NCBI GenBank assembly: GCA_947683625.1
Contig: CANTUR010000344.1
Location: 434,001-498,000 of the forward strand
Direction: 5' to 3'
Origin: Mallotus nudiflorus
Taxonomy: Eukaryota > Streptophyta > Magnoliopsida > Malpighiales > Euphorbiaceae
DNA length: 64,000 bases
In this document: positions 38,500 to 51,303 of the stretch, one piece after another
Position numbering within the stretch: the first letter of the stretch is position 1
Layout: the number at the start of each line of letters is the position of its first letter
The notes under the pieces: model-generated
Seen by the model: only the letters and a program-made list of their open reading frames with translations
Told to the model about the DNA's origin: nothing
Database searches by the model: none
Program-made: the position numbers and the translations under genes

Positions 38500-40429
38500 G
38501 AACTTAGTAAAAAACTTGTCAAATAGGGAAAAGAAAAAGATAAAAAATAAAGCCATGCAACACCAAGGAGAATTTTTCTTTTTGATTCATAAACTGAATA
38601 AATTATTCCACTCTACAGATTTTGTACATTTTTTGTTAATTATAACTTTAAATTCATTCATTTGTGTATATAAATTCATTTCTTGTAACGTAGAGATTCA
38701 TTTGTTACTGATTAGAGGTTTATCATAATTTTTATACATTGTTTGTGATTTTCATTTGTTTAGTTTTTCTATCAAATGAATCTATATGTTTTGTTTTATG
38801 AATCTACATTATTTGAGTAATAAATCTACAATATTTAACTAAAATAAAAATACAAGTAAAGCTCTATTTATTATAATTAAAAAATAAAAAAAAAAAAAAA
38901 TTAATGAATAAAAATTTTATTTTGACTAAAATCATGAATAAAAAATTTAAATTCAACCACTATAATTAATAAAATAAAAGAAAATCAATTTTTTGATAAA
39001 TTAAAAATAGTTTTTATTTTTTTAATGAGATTGAAAGTGAAGGTGAATGAACCTACAGGTGAAGGTGAATGAACCTACAAGTGAAGGTCAATGAACATGT
39101 AGGTGAAAACCTGCAAATTTATTGAGCTTCACCTGCAGGTTCAATGAATATGCTGGTAAACATTAATGAACATGTATTATTTAAATAATAACTCTACATA
39201 TTTTATCTTATGAATATATATAATTCAAGTAATGAACTTATATTATTTAACTAAAAATAAAAAATACAAGTATAAGTAAAATTTTATTTATTATAATTAA
39301 AAAATAAATAATTAGATAATTTTTAATGAATAAAAAATTTGTTGTCTAAAAAAATTTTGTTATCAAGAAGACCAAAAAGTTCACTTCTTCATATTTTTTT
39401 ATGTAAAGTTGTCTTTTTTCATAGGTGAAAAGGAAATTATGGAGTTATTTTGTGATTTTATTAATAAAAAATAAGACTATGCTAAATGATAGATAAAATA
39501 ATAGCACTTACCTGTCTTCTCTAAAGGGTTCCCATTGATGGAAATGAAAGAGCAAGAACAATAACCCACTTGAGAATTGTTTGTGTTATAATATAATGAA
39601 AAATAAAATGGATGGAAACATTCAATAGCACAATCTTGATATATGGGTAAAACAAAGAGCTATTTTGTTTCATTAGTTCGCTTGTGACAACAACATCTTT
39701 TCTTTCCATAAGCTTTCTCAATCCCAATGAGACCAACATTTTTTCTCCATATGTATTGTAGACCCTTGTTACATGTTGCAATATGAACAGGAGTCTAAGA
39801 TATAATAATTATACCTCCTCCCTTTTTATTTTTATTTATAGTCAAAAAAGAATTGAACTATAAAAGACAATTTTACCCCTCTAATAGTTATATAACAACT
39901 GGTTTGTAGGGTTATTTTAGAAATTTCAAAAAATTAATTTTGTTGTCTATAAATAGCTAGAGGTGGAAGGGAATATTTTTCTCACAAATCAAATTCTCTC
40001 AAAATTCTTTACATTTACATTTGTAAATTTCAATTTATATTATCCTTTCAATTATTCACTCTTTTACTCTATAATATTTTTTAATTATTTCACTTTCTCT
40101 AATTTTTTATTCACTCATTATATTTTCTTTTACAAAAAAAAAAAAAAAAAGCAAGGGGAAGTGGAAAAAGCTATAGATCAAAATCACAATATTTTAGTGA
40201 ATCACAACTAAATATTATTGACTTGGATAATATAATAGATAGTCTGAGAGATGATTATGCAACATAAGAAAGTTATGAAGCTTGTGTGGAAAAACTTGCA
40301 ATAAATATTTCACCACAAGATGAAGAACAAAACTTTCAATCACAATATGATATTTTTAAGTGCATTTTACAAGGTAATGTAATGTGGATGGTACCTATGA
40401 TGTCATTTGCAATTATTATCACATTACAA
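38500..40429. other. AT-rich region with local duplications
   Basis: No gene supported. About 38760-38900 and 39180-39350 are diverged direct copies (TTATGAATNTA, then AATACAAGTA, then ATTTATTATAATTAAAAAATAA). Between them lies a short minisatellite. The right end (about 39940-40430) may contain the decayed leader of the hAT transposase gene that follows. Confidence 0.5.
39039..39150. repeat. Minisatellite with GTGAAGGTNAATGAACNT units
   Basis: Three to four imperfect units with words GTGAAGGTGAATGAACCTAC, GTGAAGGTCAATGAACATG and an inverted CACCTGCAGGTTCAATGAA follow each other. Unit length is about 20 bp. Confidence 0.65.
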
Positions 40430-40629
40430 ATTCAAATTTGAAGGTGATTATAACACATTTAGAAGACATTTGATGAATAAACATCCAACACAAATTAGTG
40501 TTGAAAATAGACAATCTCAAATTTTTGGGTACATAACATCCTCTTTTTCTTCTCAATTATTTAAATATAGTGATGAATAAAATAAACTAGAATTAATTAG
40601 AATGATTAGTTTGGAACATTTATTTTTTA

Positions 40630-41255
40630 GGGTGCATTTAGATCGGGGTTAAAGAAATAGAATATAATAATTACATGTGCAACTGTTAATAGAGTAATAA
40701 TTACAGGTGTAATGATTAAGCTATTAACCTTATTTGGCAAATCAATGGTAATTGATAAATTGTAATGTGGTATTTTTTAAGAAAAAAATTATATAGTTGA
40801 TTAAATTTATTATAAAATATTTAAAAATAATAAAAATAAATAAATAATCATTTAAAATTTTGAATATTTATATAATTATTTAAATAATATATTCATATGC
40901 ATTTTAAAAAGTAACATAAATATGATAATAAAAATTTAAATTGATTCATACATTTTTTATAGATTTAATTAGTAGCTTCTTGATACAGAAAAAAAAAAAA
41001 AAGAAGTTGAAGTAATACAATGTAGGTAGAGAAATAAAAAAAAAATAAAGAGTACTTTTTAAAAGCAGGTTTTTATTGTTACAGGTGTTTAACCTAGTAT
41101 TAACTAAATTAATAAAAATACATACAAATAGACTTAATCATTAAGGGGGTTAAATGTTAACCTTGCACTTTTAAAATTTACCAAACAACGGTATTGAGGT
41201 TAATATATTATATAAGTAACATTTTACCTCTTTTAACCCCCATCCAAACATGCCC
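40630..41255. mobile_element. PIF/Harbinger-like MITE
   Basis: Terminal inverted repeats: GGGTGCATTTAGATCGGGG on the left, and the complement of CCCATCCAAACATGCCC on the right, with GGTTAAA just inside both. A TTA target-site duplication (40627-40629 and 41256-41258) is the usual one for this superfamily. It sits inside the hAT transposase reading region, which continues on both sides. Confidence 0.8.
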
Positions 41256-41779
41256 TTAGTTTTGGTGAAAATGTAGGTTTTGTTAATTATTATGAAAAAG
41301 CATTAAATTCACAAACTAAACATGTGTAGAAATAGTCTTAAATGGACTTTATTTAATTTATATAAACAAGAAAAAAATTACAAAAATTATTTATAAACTT
41401 TAATGGACTTGCATGCATTTGTAGTGATATTTGGAGTAATTATTGACAAAATTATTCATATATGAGCATTACATGTTGGTGGATTGATAATAATGATTAT
41501 TACAAAAAAGGATTGTTGCATTTTGAATTTTTGATGAACAGTATACCATTGATAATATTTGTAGAATCATTAAAAATATTATAGAAGAATATTGATTAGC
41601 AAAAAAAATTTACAATTTCTTTTGATAATGCAGCTGCAAATATTGCATTAATTAATAATCTCCAAATTCTTTATCGATCTAGTATTAGTATTAGAGGTGA
41701 ATTTTTCATGTTAGATGTGCATGTCATGCTTTAATTTATGTGTTTGGGATGGTTTAAGATCTTTGAATGTGCTTCTATT

Positions 41780-42129
41780 CAGGGGTATGCAGAAATCGGT
41801 CAAAAATTGATTAATCAAATCGAATCAAGCAATTCAACTTGATTTTGGTTAGCAGTTTATCAAAATTGTCGATTTCGGTAAAAAAAAATCGATATATTTG
41901 CGTTAATTTCTTCCCCAAAATGGCCTCGGTTCGAATCTTGGCATTGCAACAAATTTCCTTCTTTTTTTTGGCTAAGAATGAAAAGAAAATAAAGTTGAAG
42001 CTGCTGAGATATGCTCAACCACTAAGCTATTATTCGTATCTTATAACTTGGTTTAGTTTCAATTTCAATTTCTCTTAGTAAGTTGGTTCGATTTGGTTCG
42101 ATTCGATTATGATCTGATGCTCACCCCAA
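41780..42129. mobile_element. Short non-autonomous hAT-like element
   Basis: Left end CAGGGGTATGCA and right end TGCTCACCCCAA are imperfect inverted repeats, flanked by 8-bp direct repeats CTTCTATT (41772-41779) and CTTCTATC (42130-42137), the hAT target-site length. Inside (about 41930-42050) is a tRNA-like patch with GGTTCGAATC on the + strand and an A-box-like TAGCTTAGTGGTTGAGCA on the other strand, possibly a captured SINE piece. Confidence 0.7.
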
Positions 42130-43401
42130 CTTCTATCTTCGATTAAAAAATAATTTTATTTTTATGGACACATTCATACGTTATGAAATTATGGGGAAGA
42201 TTTTGTAAACAAAAAAATGATAAAATACCAAAAAAATCTCAAAAGATGTTCCAATTCATAGGAATTTAACTTATAAATTTTTAAACTAGATATATGGATA
42301 TAGAGATTTATTGTGCACATTTGTTTTCAATAATGTGTCACAAATTAATTTATATCCACAGAATTAGGAAGTTTGCATAAAACTTATAAATATTTAAAAA
42401 GTTTTTAATGATACAATATATGTTTTATTTCACGAAGAACCCAAATGTACGTGGCTAGTACTAAAGAATGGGAAATACAAAAAAATAACCAAAACCTGTA
42501 GTAAGCCTTGAATTTTTTCGCAAATAAATAACAATTACTTAACAATAATACCATGGATAAAATCATTAATATCAAATACATACGTCATTACAACAATATA
42601 TCAACACAACACAAATCCATAATATCAATAATACAAGTTTCATAATCAACTACTGCAGTATCTATAATTCAATTACATAATGTTCAAATCAAATAAACAT
42701 GCATAATATAGCCAATGAAGCAGAAACTTGGCACAAACGACCAGTTTTAGACTGACTGTGAGGTCTTAAAAAAAATAAATTGGGGGGAATCATACCTCAC
42801 TGAGTGAATCAATTTTATGGAATGCATGATGGTTTGAAAACATTTGTTAAAACCCTTTTTGAAAATAAAAATAAATTAAATATAAATATAAATATTAAAA
42901 ATTATTTACTTTAATATAAAACTATAGTACAAAATCATATAAATTTATTCCTTTAGTGGAAAATCTGGTAGAACATCTAAACCATCAAATTCTAATAGTC
43001 ACTTGGCTCACTTATTTCAATTGACTGTTGGTCCCAGAGAGCAAGCATGACTAGGATCCAACCACAATTGATCTCTTATTCCAAATGATCACTAGTGCCC
43101 AGAGAGCATGCTCGACTAGGTTCCAACCAGTATCATTCATCTGGTCAGAGAGCAAGCTTAACCAAGGCCCAATAATAACCACACATTTGCCCAGAGAGCA
43201 AAACTAAACCAAGGATCACAAATTAATCAATAGTGATATAAATAATTATTACTGGTGCACACACAATCCTAGTGACACCCACCAGGAGGCATGTTCTACC
43301 ATTATTTCCAAATCATTTAAATCATAATAAATAAATAGAATAAATAAATAAATAATTAGAATAAAAAAATTCTATATAGCATTCTTTAAATACTATTCAT
43401 G

Positions 43402-46400
43402 AGTCACGACCTAAAACAGGGGCCATGATCGGTGCTAGGAAATGAAATTCTTTCGAATCCGGAACCCATAGCAAGCCTTAAAATAAAATAAAACATACAA
43501 TAATAATAATAACATAATTTGTAGCGGAAATAAAATCATAAATAATGAAATAATAACCCACCATGGTATTTAAATCAATAACTCATCTCGTATATATATA
43601 AATAAACTTTTAATACAAATCCAATTCAAATATTAAAGTACATAACTCATACCAATATAATACAATATCCTTTTTCAATTTTTACAACTACTGCAGTGTC
43701 TAGATTAATAAAAATAAAACTCAAGTGAGTAGTTTACATAATAAAGTCGGGGCAGAAGAAATCAAGCATAAGAGTCTGCTACTGAGGTCTGATGAAGATG
43801 ACTCTCCAGAAAAAAATAGTCAACGGAGGGGAGTCAGACCTCACTGAGTGAATTACTATAATATATATACATGCATACTAAATAACAATGCACACAGTCT
43901 AAGGTATATATATTACATATGTATACAAGCAAGTACACACAAATGCAATAAAATCATTTTATATATTTTTATTGAAAATCATAGTTTATGAAGGATCAAA
44001 TAGAACCCTAGAAAATCGCAACCTCAAAATAGTGTTAGAAAACACTCTAGCCATACAGGCTCACTTATTCCAATATATTCACTTGCTCCATTTGGACAGT
44101 AGACTGGCCCCGAGACACTAAGTCAACCGAGCTCCAGCAGTCTGACTGTCAGTGTGATTGGCCTCGAGACACTTGGTCAACCGAGCTCCAGCAATCACAC
44201 TCCCAAATCATTTCTCACACATCAAATAATCAAATCCAATCAATATCCTCAAACAGGTTAGTAATATAGCCTAAATACTATTGGCGTACCGGTACGTACT
44301 CGGTCCTAGTGCTGCCCACTAAGTAGCACATTCTATTGATATCCTTCATTTTAAATATAAAACATACATTCATAAAAATAAATGATGCATGAACTTAAAT
44401 AAAATAGCAACATAAACCATATATATACTAGAAATATACCAAAAGTAAATCAGGTATATTTCAAGTATATGCTCATTAAATAAATCCAATTAAATTATAA
44501 AATAAATTAGAAATATATACTTAAAAACATTTTAAACATAATTCATTAATAAAACACGCATATAGTTTAAAATACACCAAAAATAAACCAAAAGTAAACT
44601 AAAATAAACTTAAGTACTAATTAAACCATTATGCATATTTAATCAAAATAAAACATATTTTTCTAAAATCATGCACCCTAGAGCATATATGTATAAAATA
44701 GCAACTCACTATTTATTGCGCTTCTCGAGATGGGTCCGATGGGCTTGGTCCACTAGGCCTCGGTCTCGGCGCAACTAAATAAACAAATAGTGACAAGAAT
44801 CAGAATAAATCTAATAGATGTTCTAAAGACTCAATCTAGATTACTAGACACAGAATTAAATCAGAATTCAACCAGATATCACATTTTACGAGAATTCTGT
44901 CGAAAATTCGACAGAACCTACCCTATAAAACGGACATCTCTCTACTCAAAGAGTAGAGCCGGCCCTGCAAAGAAACACACTTCGAAAATAAACACAGAAC
45001 ACAACCATAATCCCTCGGTCAGACTCCAAACTACAAATCACCGACCGAGGTTCACAATTCACGGAATATTCACAAAATATCAAAAATACCCTTATATAAT
45101 AAAAATACATTTTATAAGTAGAAATTACGTAATTAACCCTAAAACACAGTAAAAAGCGATAAAAACTCATTTTATTAGAAAAATCGTATATTATATATAA
45201 TTTGAAAATAATTTACGAAAAATAGTTTTAATTAGTTAAAAATACTAAATAATTTGTAGAAATAATTTTTATACCCTAAATAACTATTAAATCCAATTTA
45301 ATTACATTTTTAGCCAATTTAGGGTAAAATTACCAAAATACCCCTATATATATAAATATATTAAAATTAATCCAAAAATTCACCAAAAATAATATAATTG
45401 CACAAAATTAATTTTCTCAACATATATTTCAATAATATCAATAAATATACTCAATTAACCAATTTATTTCAATTAAACACATAATTAACCCTATTTTTTT
45501 CAAAATTACATAAACTAAATAAATTCAAAATAAATACATTAAAATTCACAAAAATTACAAATAAATTTCTATAATTCATTTCAACACCTATAATTACCAT
45601 AAAATACAATTCCATAATTTAATTAATTAATTTTCAAAAATTAGAAAATATTAATAAAATAATCAAAAATACCCAAAAATGAAAATAAATTCCAAAAATT
45701 CCACAAAAATTACAGCATGAAGATTAGGCTACTAGGATCAAATATTTTGAAGGAATTTTTCATGAATCAATCAAATTGAAGCTCAAAAAAATCAAGAACC
45801 CTAATAGGCCGAAATTGCAAAATCGAAACCTAGGCAAATCTAGACCATTTTAAGTGAAACAAAGCTTGGAATCACACTCACCGGAGCTCAAGGAGAATAT
45901 AGAGACTGGTGGTGTCAAAAACGGTGGCCGGAATCACATCGATCAACGGTGAGGAAGAGTTTCGGCTTTTCGGCCAAAATGAGCTCCTCCGACGCCGGAA
46001 ACGGCTGCTGCAGGTGGCGGGGATGGCTGAGGATGAAGGTGGCACCCCGGGAGGCACACCAAAGGGAAGAAAATGGCATGACAGTGACCGGAGGAGGAAG
46101 GGAAGTGATCGGGGAAGAAGGAGAGGGAGTTAGGGGCAAAATGGTAATTTGGCAAAGTTTTTGATTTTTGACAATATTTTATGTATATATGCATATATAT
46201 ATACTCACACTATATATTATAATAATATAAATTTTCACACATATTAAATATACACCACATACATATTTTAATATATTTAATAATTTATACACTTAAAAAT
46301 ATTTCATTAATATTAAAACTAAATAATAAAAATTAGGGTAATTAATTAAACCCTAGTTTAATTTAAATAAATACACATATATACACTTTATTTTAGCACT

Positions 46401-46657
46401 TTAAAAAAATATATATGAGTTCATGCAAATGTGTAAATCTATTTAAAATAATTAATATTAAATTATTTACATGTCAATTTCCCCGAAAATATAATTTCCA
46501 GGAAAATTTTACGTAAAATACTTAAAATAATATAAAAAAGTTAAAATTAGTTTTAATTAAATAACAACTCATAAAAACATCATAATTATATACATAAATT
46601 ATTAACACTGCATATCCCGATGGAGTACACAGATATTTAAAAACTCGGGATATTACA
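43402..46657 (-). mobile_element. Tekay-type solo LTR nested in the older LTR
   Basis: 3256 bp from AGTCACGACC (first base changed) to GGGATATTACA on the + strand, flanked by a perfect 5-bp target-site duplication TCATG (43397-43401 and 46658-46662). It resembles the 28771-35257 copy more than the young 30727 and 56999 copies. Confidence 0.93.
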
Positions 46658-48109
46658 TCATGATAAATAAAGAAATAATCATGCATGTAGCAATATAAAT
46701 AAATTCATAAATAATTCATATAATAACTTCATTGTTATTTAAATCATATAAAAATATAATAAAAAATCATCATAATACACATTCTATAAAATCAACTCAC
46801 AAGTTGAGTGTTGTAGGTGACGCGTCTTCTACTGCCCAAATGTTACAACTCTGATCCCGGAGTTCTCTAAAACAAATAATATTTATTTAAAATATGCTTA
46901 TATAAATAAATTCATAAAATTCTCAAAATTTAATAAAATCATGAGATGATGAGGTTGACTCGATCTAAGACACAATGCTATACATACTCAAAATTAAATA
47001 TATACCGATATCACATTTTATGAGAAATCTACTGAAAATTCAACAGAGTCTCCTATGTAAAATGGACATTTCTCTATCAAAGTAGAGTCGATCCTGTATA
47101 AAAATAATACTTCTAACAGTCTTATAACTCAACAACTCGAGTTGGACCTCACACTACACTTATGCCCAACTGAGAACCACAATTCACAACATATATATAA
47201 AATATATAATTTATCTCAAATCACTAATATTGCATAAAAATTTAATTAACTAATGCAAATTAATTTATTTAGATAAAATAAAAATATAAGGGAAATTTAT
47301 TTCCAAGTAATTAATAAAATTTCTAATTTATAACAAAATCTCGTTAATGAAATCCATTTTCCATTTTTACTACTAAATTAGTATAAATTATAAATAGCTA
47401 TTTAAATTACTCAAATAATTCATAAAGATCATAAAAAAAAAAAAACTAAATGACTCTTTTAAGCTTAAAAATAATAAATAAATTCATTATTCATTCATTT
47501 TCCCAAAATTACAACTAGTTAACTAATAATTGAAAATTAATTATAAAAATTATTTTTGTACTTTTATTATTTAAAAATATGTCTAGAATAGAATAATTAA
47601 CAATAAATTCAATTAAAATTAAACAATTCACCAAGTTCTAATAATTTTCCAAAAATACATATTAATATATAAACTTGAAAAATTCATATCACAAATTCTA
47701 TATATAATTTCATAAAACTTTCTTCATAAAGTTTAATCTACGTAATATATAAAATTTATTAAAAATATAAAAAATTTTCGATGCATCATTGTCCGGAAAA
47801 ATGACATGAATAGTATTAGATGCCATGAAAATTTGAAAAATTAAATAAAAATCACAGAAAAAAAGCTCACAACCTCTAGATCATTTCATCTCAAAGTAAC
47901 TATATCTAATAAAATCAAATGAAAGCTCAATTTAACAAAATAATCTAAAATCAAATACTCAAAATTGAGGGGCTTACTGAAGTTGGAATTCGAAATTGAC
48001 GGAGGGCTTTTGAAACCCAGAGGATGCGGATCGTTTTAGGACCGACGGTGAGCCTTGGGGTGGCAAGAGGCAGCATCAGCGAGTCCCATAGCAATCCAGC
48101 AACAACCAA

Positions 48110-48112
<3 letters not shown>

Positions 48113-48145
<33 letters not shown>
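48113..48145. repeat. (GA)n microsatellite
   Basis: A GA run in the GC-rich part of the old LTR. Open frames across it on both strands encode Arg-Glu or Ser-Leu repeats and are not genes. Confidence 0.95.
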
Positions 48146-48151
<6 letters not shown>

Positions 48152-48677
48152 GAGGTGGTCGCTTGAGGAGGAGGAGCTGGGCAGTGTTTCGATGGTCTCT
48201 GGCGACAACGATGGCAATGGTTGGTGGTGGTGTCGGGGAGAGGAAGAGAAAGAAGAAGAAAAGGAAAGAAAAAAAAAAGAAAGAGGATGAAAAAAGAAAA
48301 AGGATTCAGCCACTTTTTTTTTTTAACAAAAAGTCCAAAAGGTACAAATTAATTATTTTAAAATTAACAAATATTTTCCCTTTAATTATTCACACACACT
48401 TAAATATACATATATACATAATCTTTAACAATTAATTAAAAATTTACTAAAATTATACAAATATTAATAATCTTATAAATAATCAAACAATAATTATCAC
48501 TAATTAAATTAACTAATAATTAAACTTAATAATCCACATTTAATATTAATAATTAAAAATTTGGATCTTTACATTTTAGGTGGTACTATTTATTATCATA
48601 CATATTATTTATTGTTAGTTGAATGCATTAATATTGTTACTATATTGCAAGAATATGAAAATGATATTGTTTTAAGA

Positions 48678-48917
48678 GAATTAATTTTATTAGTGAAATT
48701 AAAATGGTTAAATTATTTTAAATTTATTCTATTAATTAATTTTATTGGATGTGTTTTTTATTCTAAATGTAAAATAGATAGATTAATGATTATTTAAGAA
48801 TTAATGTTATTAATGAAATTAAAATGGTTAAATTAGTTTAAATTTATTCTATTAATTAATCTTATGGCATGTGTCTTTTATTTTAAATGTAAAATGGATA
48901 GATTAATAATTATTTAA
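48678..48917 (+). repeat. 120-bp tandem duplication inside the hAT remnant
   Basis: Positions 48678-48797 and 48798-48917 are near-identical adjacent copies, each beginning GAATTAAT and ending GATTATTTAA or AATTATTTAA. The duplicated piece covers the WLNYFK...YSKCKID part of the transposase, so that segment is read twice. Confidence 0.85.
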
Positions 48918-49012
48918 CTGTAGGGTGTTTAGATCTTATATATGATTGTGAAATTGATATTGATTTAATAATTAATAATGTTAAAAGAATAGTACTAGAA
49001 TTATTCAATGAA

Positions 49013-51303
49013 TTAGGCTTCAACCGGTGCTTTTCACGAAAGCATATAAATTTTTAAAATCTTTTACTATAAAATCTAAAATAAATAAATGAACATATAA
49101 ATATTAAAAAATTAAATTGGATAAAAAATACATAAATATTTTCAAAATACAATTGAAAATGATTAAAATTTATAAAATATAAATATTAATTAATCAAATA
49201 GAACATTACATCTCACTCAAACTTTTCATCATCACTCCTATTGATTCGTCCACTATATCATAGCTAAAACATGCCCTAGATTTATGGATTCTCCTTTCTA
49301 GTTTCAAAACTTTCCTCTGAGTTTGTCTTTGAATTATTGTCACCATCGCCATGTGCGTGTAATGAGGTATTTGAAGGCATCACTTGTGAAACATTATAAC
49401 CATAAAAATTTCTTAATGTTCTCATTTTTGCAAATGCATCTTATGAACCTCCCTGCATGGCTAAATAGATGAAAAATTAATAGCACATTAGTCAATAATT
49501 ACATAGGTATGAAAAGCAGGATTAAATATAATAGCATAAATATAATCTAACTACTCCTTCCATATCAATCCAACAACATGACAGTTAATCCATATAAAAG
49601 TGAAATGGAGGAAAAAAGATTAATGAAATGGAGGAAACAACTACTAATCACCAATTCAAATAAAAGTTCCATGTAAAAGTGAAAGAATAGCAACAACCAA
49701 TTTTCTATTTCAACTTTATTTATCGACAACTAAAAATAAAAATCTCATGCTTGCCAAATTTTGTACAGAATTGCCTACACAAATTAGACCTAAGAAATTA
49801 ATATTAAAAAAAAGAGATGTTGGGATGGCTAAAAAAAACTTAGTTGGAGAGAAATTGGCCGAAATGGGGGAAAAAGTTTGAAAGAAAATCAACAAACACT
49901 CATCTTCTTCAGGTCATCTAACGGCAAAAAAAAAAATTTAAATTAATAAAAAAATATATTACCTAACCACTAGCAAATTTGTTGGCTTTAAATGCATATT
50001 CTTTAGGTTTGGATCTTAAGAACCAACCAAATTTATTCAACAAAAATTCAGAAAAATATATATCTAGAAAAATAAAAGAAATATAGAAAAATGAGATTGA
50101 CAAACTATTTTTATTAGTACCAGAAGCACTTTCCCTCTCCAATAATGTAGGTTGTTCAAAGAAAATGACCTAAAAACTATAATTTTGCTTAGAAGAGCTC
50201 AAATCAATCAGAATTTTAAAGCTTGTCAGAACTTAAAAATGAAACTTTGTATGAAAGACTAAATATACCTAGAATTATACAGTTTTCGCATTTAAAGCTT
50301 CTGGCACTAAGTAAAAGGCAGATCAAGCCAGGTTCTACATAGCTAATTTATATGAACCATTGCAAAGAATTTATGAACTTACAGATTGCAATGACAGTGT
50401 ATGTGTAATCAATCACTCCAAAAGATTCACCACTCACTTTTGCTAATATTCCTAAGTAGATCCCAGTAAGTAATAAAATCAAATAATCTACATGCGTTCT
50501 TGCTTTTTGTAGTCATTATTATATTGTAATCTAATCTTGCAAAAAGCAATGTCAAAAAGAAAAATTATGTTCAGACCATTATACTAAACATATAAGATGT
50601 AAAAACTAAAACATATGCAAAAAAAAAAATTCAATTGTTTCATTGCTTGATTGTATTCCTATGATTTTTTAGCAATGGTCAAATAAAAGAAATGAAGAAC
50701 TCAAAAAATAATAGTTACCATAACGTACCTTAAATAATCTATTGATTCTTTATCACATGCATCGAGGAATCCATAATCACTAGCTTGATGTGTTTGTTAG
50801 CATTGATAACTGGTAGGAAAAAATTAAATAATGATAAGAAATGCAATTTTTATGCCATAATATTGTCATAAAGCAAATCAAGAAAATAATCAAAAAAGAA
50901 AAAATAAATATATACCTTTCTTTTGTTTTGGTTTGTTGGAAGATTTTTCTACAAGAATATTCCTTGGAGTTCCATTAGAAATAGCTAGAGGCATAACATT
51001 AGCAATTTCTTTGTTCCAATGAGCTACAATGCTCACAGTCTTAGGATTCTCATCACAACATAATACCATGTCAAGATCAACACAATTAAGAAAAATAAAT
51101 GATTACTTTTTGTCATGTTGCTACCTTAAATTCTTAGCAGTGCATTTCCTCCTTTCTGGTTTCTGATTTAGCACTTCTTTACACCTTAAAGATCACCACA
51201 GCTCCTGCCACCTATACATTGTATAAAAAATTAGAGCATTTAGTTACTTGTTTAACACATTCTCATACACATAAACATCAATTTACCAAAGAATTTAACA
51301 ACT
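49013..51303 (-). pseudogene. Possible decayed minus-strand gene with exon-like pieces, unidentified
   Basis: I do not recognise the product. On the minus strand, about 51095-50916 is open and ends at a plausible donor (AAAG|GTATAT); it contains CDENPKTVSIVAHWNKEIAN. About 50783-50729 could follow in phase (SDYGFLDACDKESIDYLR, donor AAG|GTACGT). Further pieces near 51230-51120 (KPERRKCTAKNLR) and 50470-50395 (GESFGVIDYTYTVIAI, before GTAAGT) look coding-like but hold stops nearby. A last open piece lies near 49460-49290. The whole may be a dead gene, or chance. Confidence 0.25.

Larger units (their letters stand above)
42428..48573 (-). mobile_element. Old Tekay-type solo LTR, split by a nested LTR
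   Basis: On the + strand it runs from TTTCACGAAG to GGATCTTTACA, degenerate versions of the TGTCACGACC and GGATATTACA ends of younger copies. A perfect target-site duplication TTTTA lies at 42423-42427 and 48574-48578. Without the nested LTR it is about 2.9 kb. Recognisable LTR blocks include the CCTCACTGAGTGAATC block (about 42800), the CAGAGAGCAAGC repeats (about 43030-43215), a GGACATTTCTCTATCAAAGTAGAG block (near 47060) and a GC-rich segment at 48000-48250. hAT transposase sequence flanks it on both sides. Confidence 0.85.
40430..49012 (+). pseudogene. Decayed hAT-family transposase gene, broken by four insertions
   Basis: Pieces in order on the + strand look like a plant hAT transposase. 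40430-40629 has a BED-finger end (FRRHLMNKHPTQ) and EHLFF. 41259-41771 has SFGENVGF, a catalytic-region-like SFDNAAANIALINNL and FFHVRCACHALI. 42138-42427 holds the stretch before the hAT insertion domain. 48579-49012 has YYLLLVECINIV, a WLNYFK...YSKCKID piece and VKRIVLELFNELG, like the hAT dimerisation-region approach. Interruptions are a PIF/Harbinger MITE (40630-41255), a small hAT element (41780-42129), and an old solo LTR (42428-48573) that carries another solo LTR. Many stops and shifts remain within the pieces. Confidence 0.7.

Noticed and set aside
47951..48435. Overlapping 88-126-codon frames across the GA repeat
   Set aside because: They arise from the (GA)n run and GC-rich part of an old LTR, on both strands.
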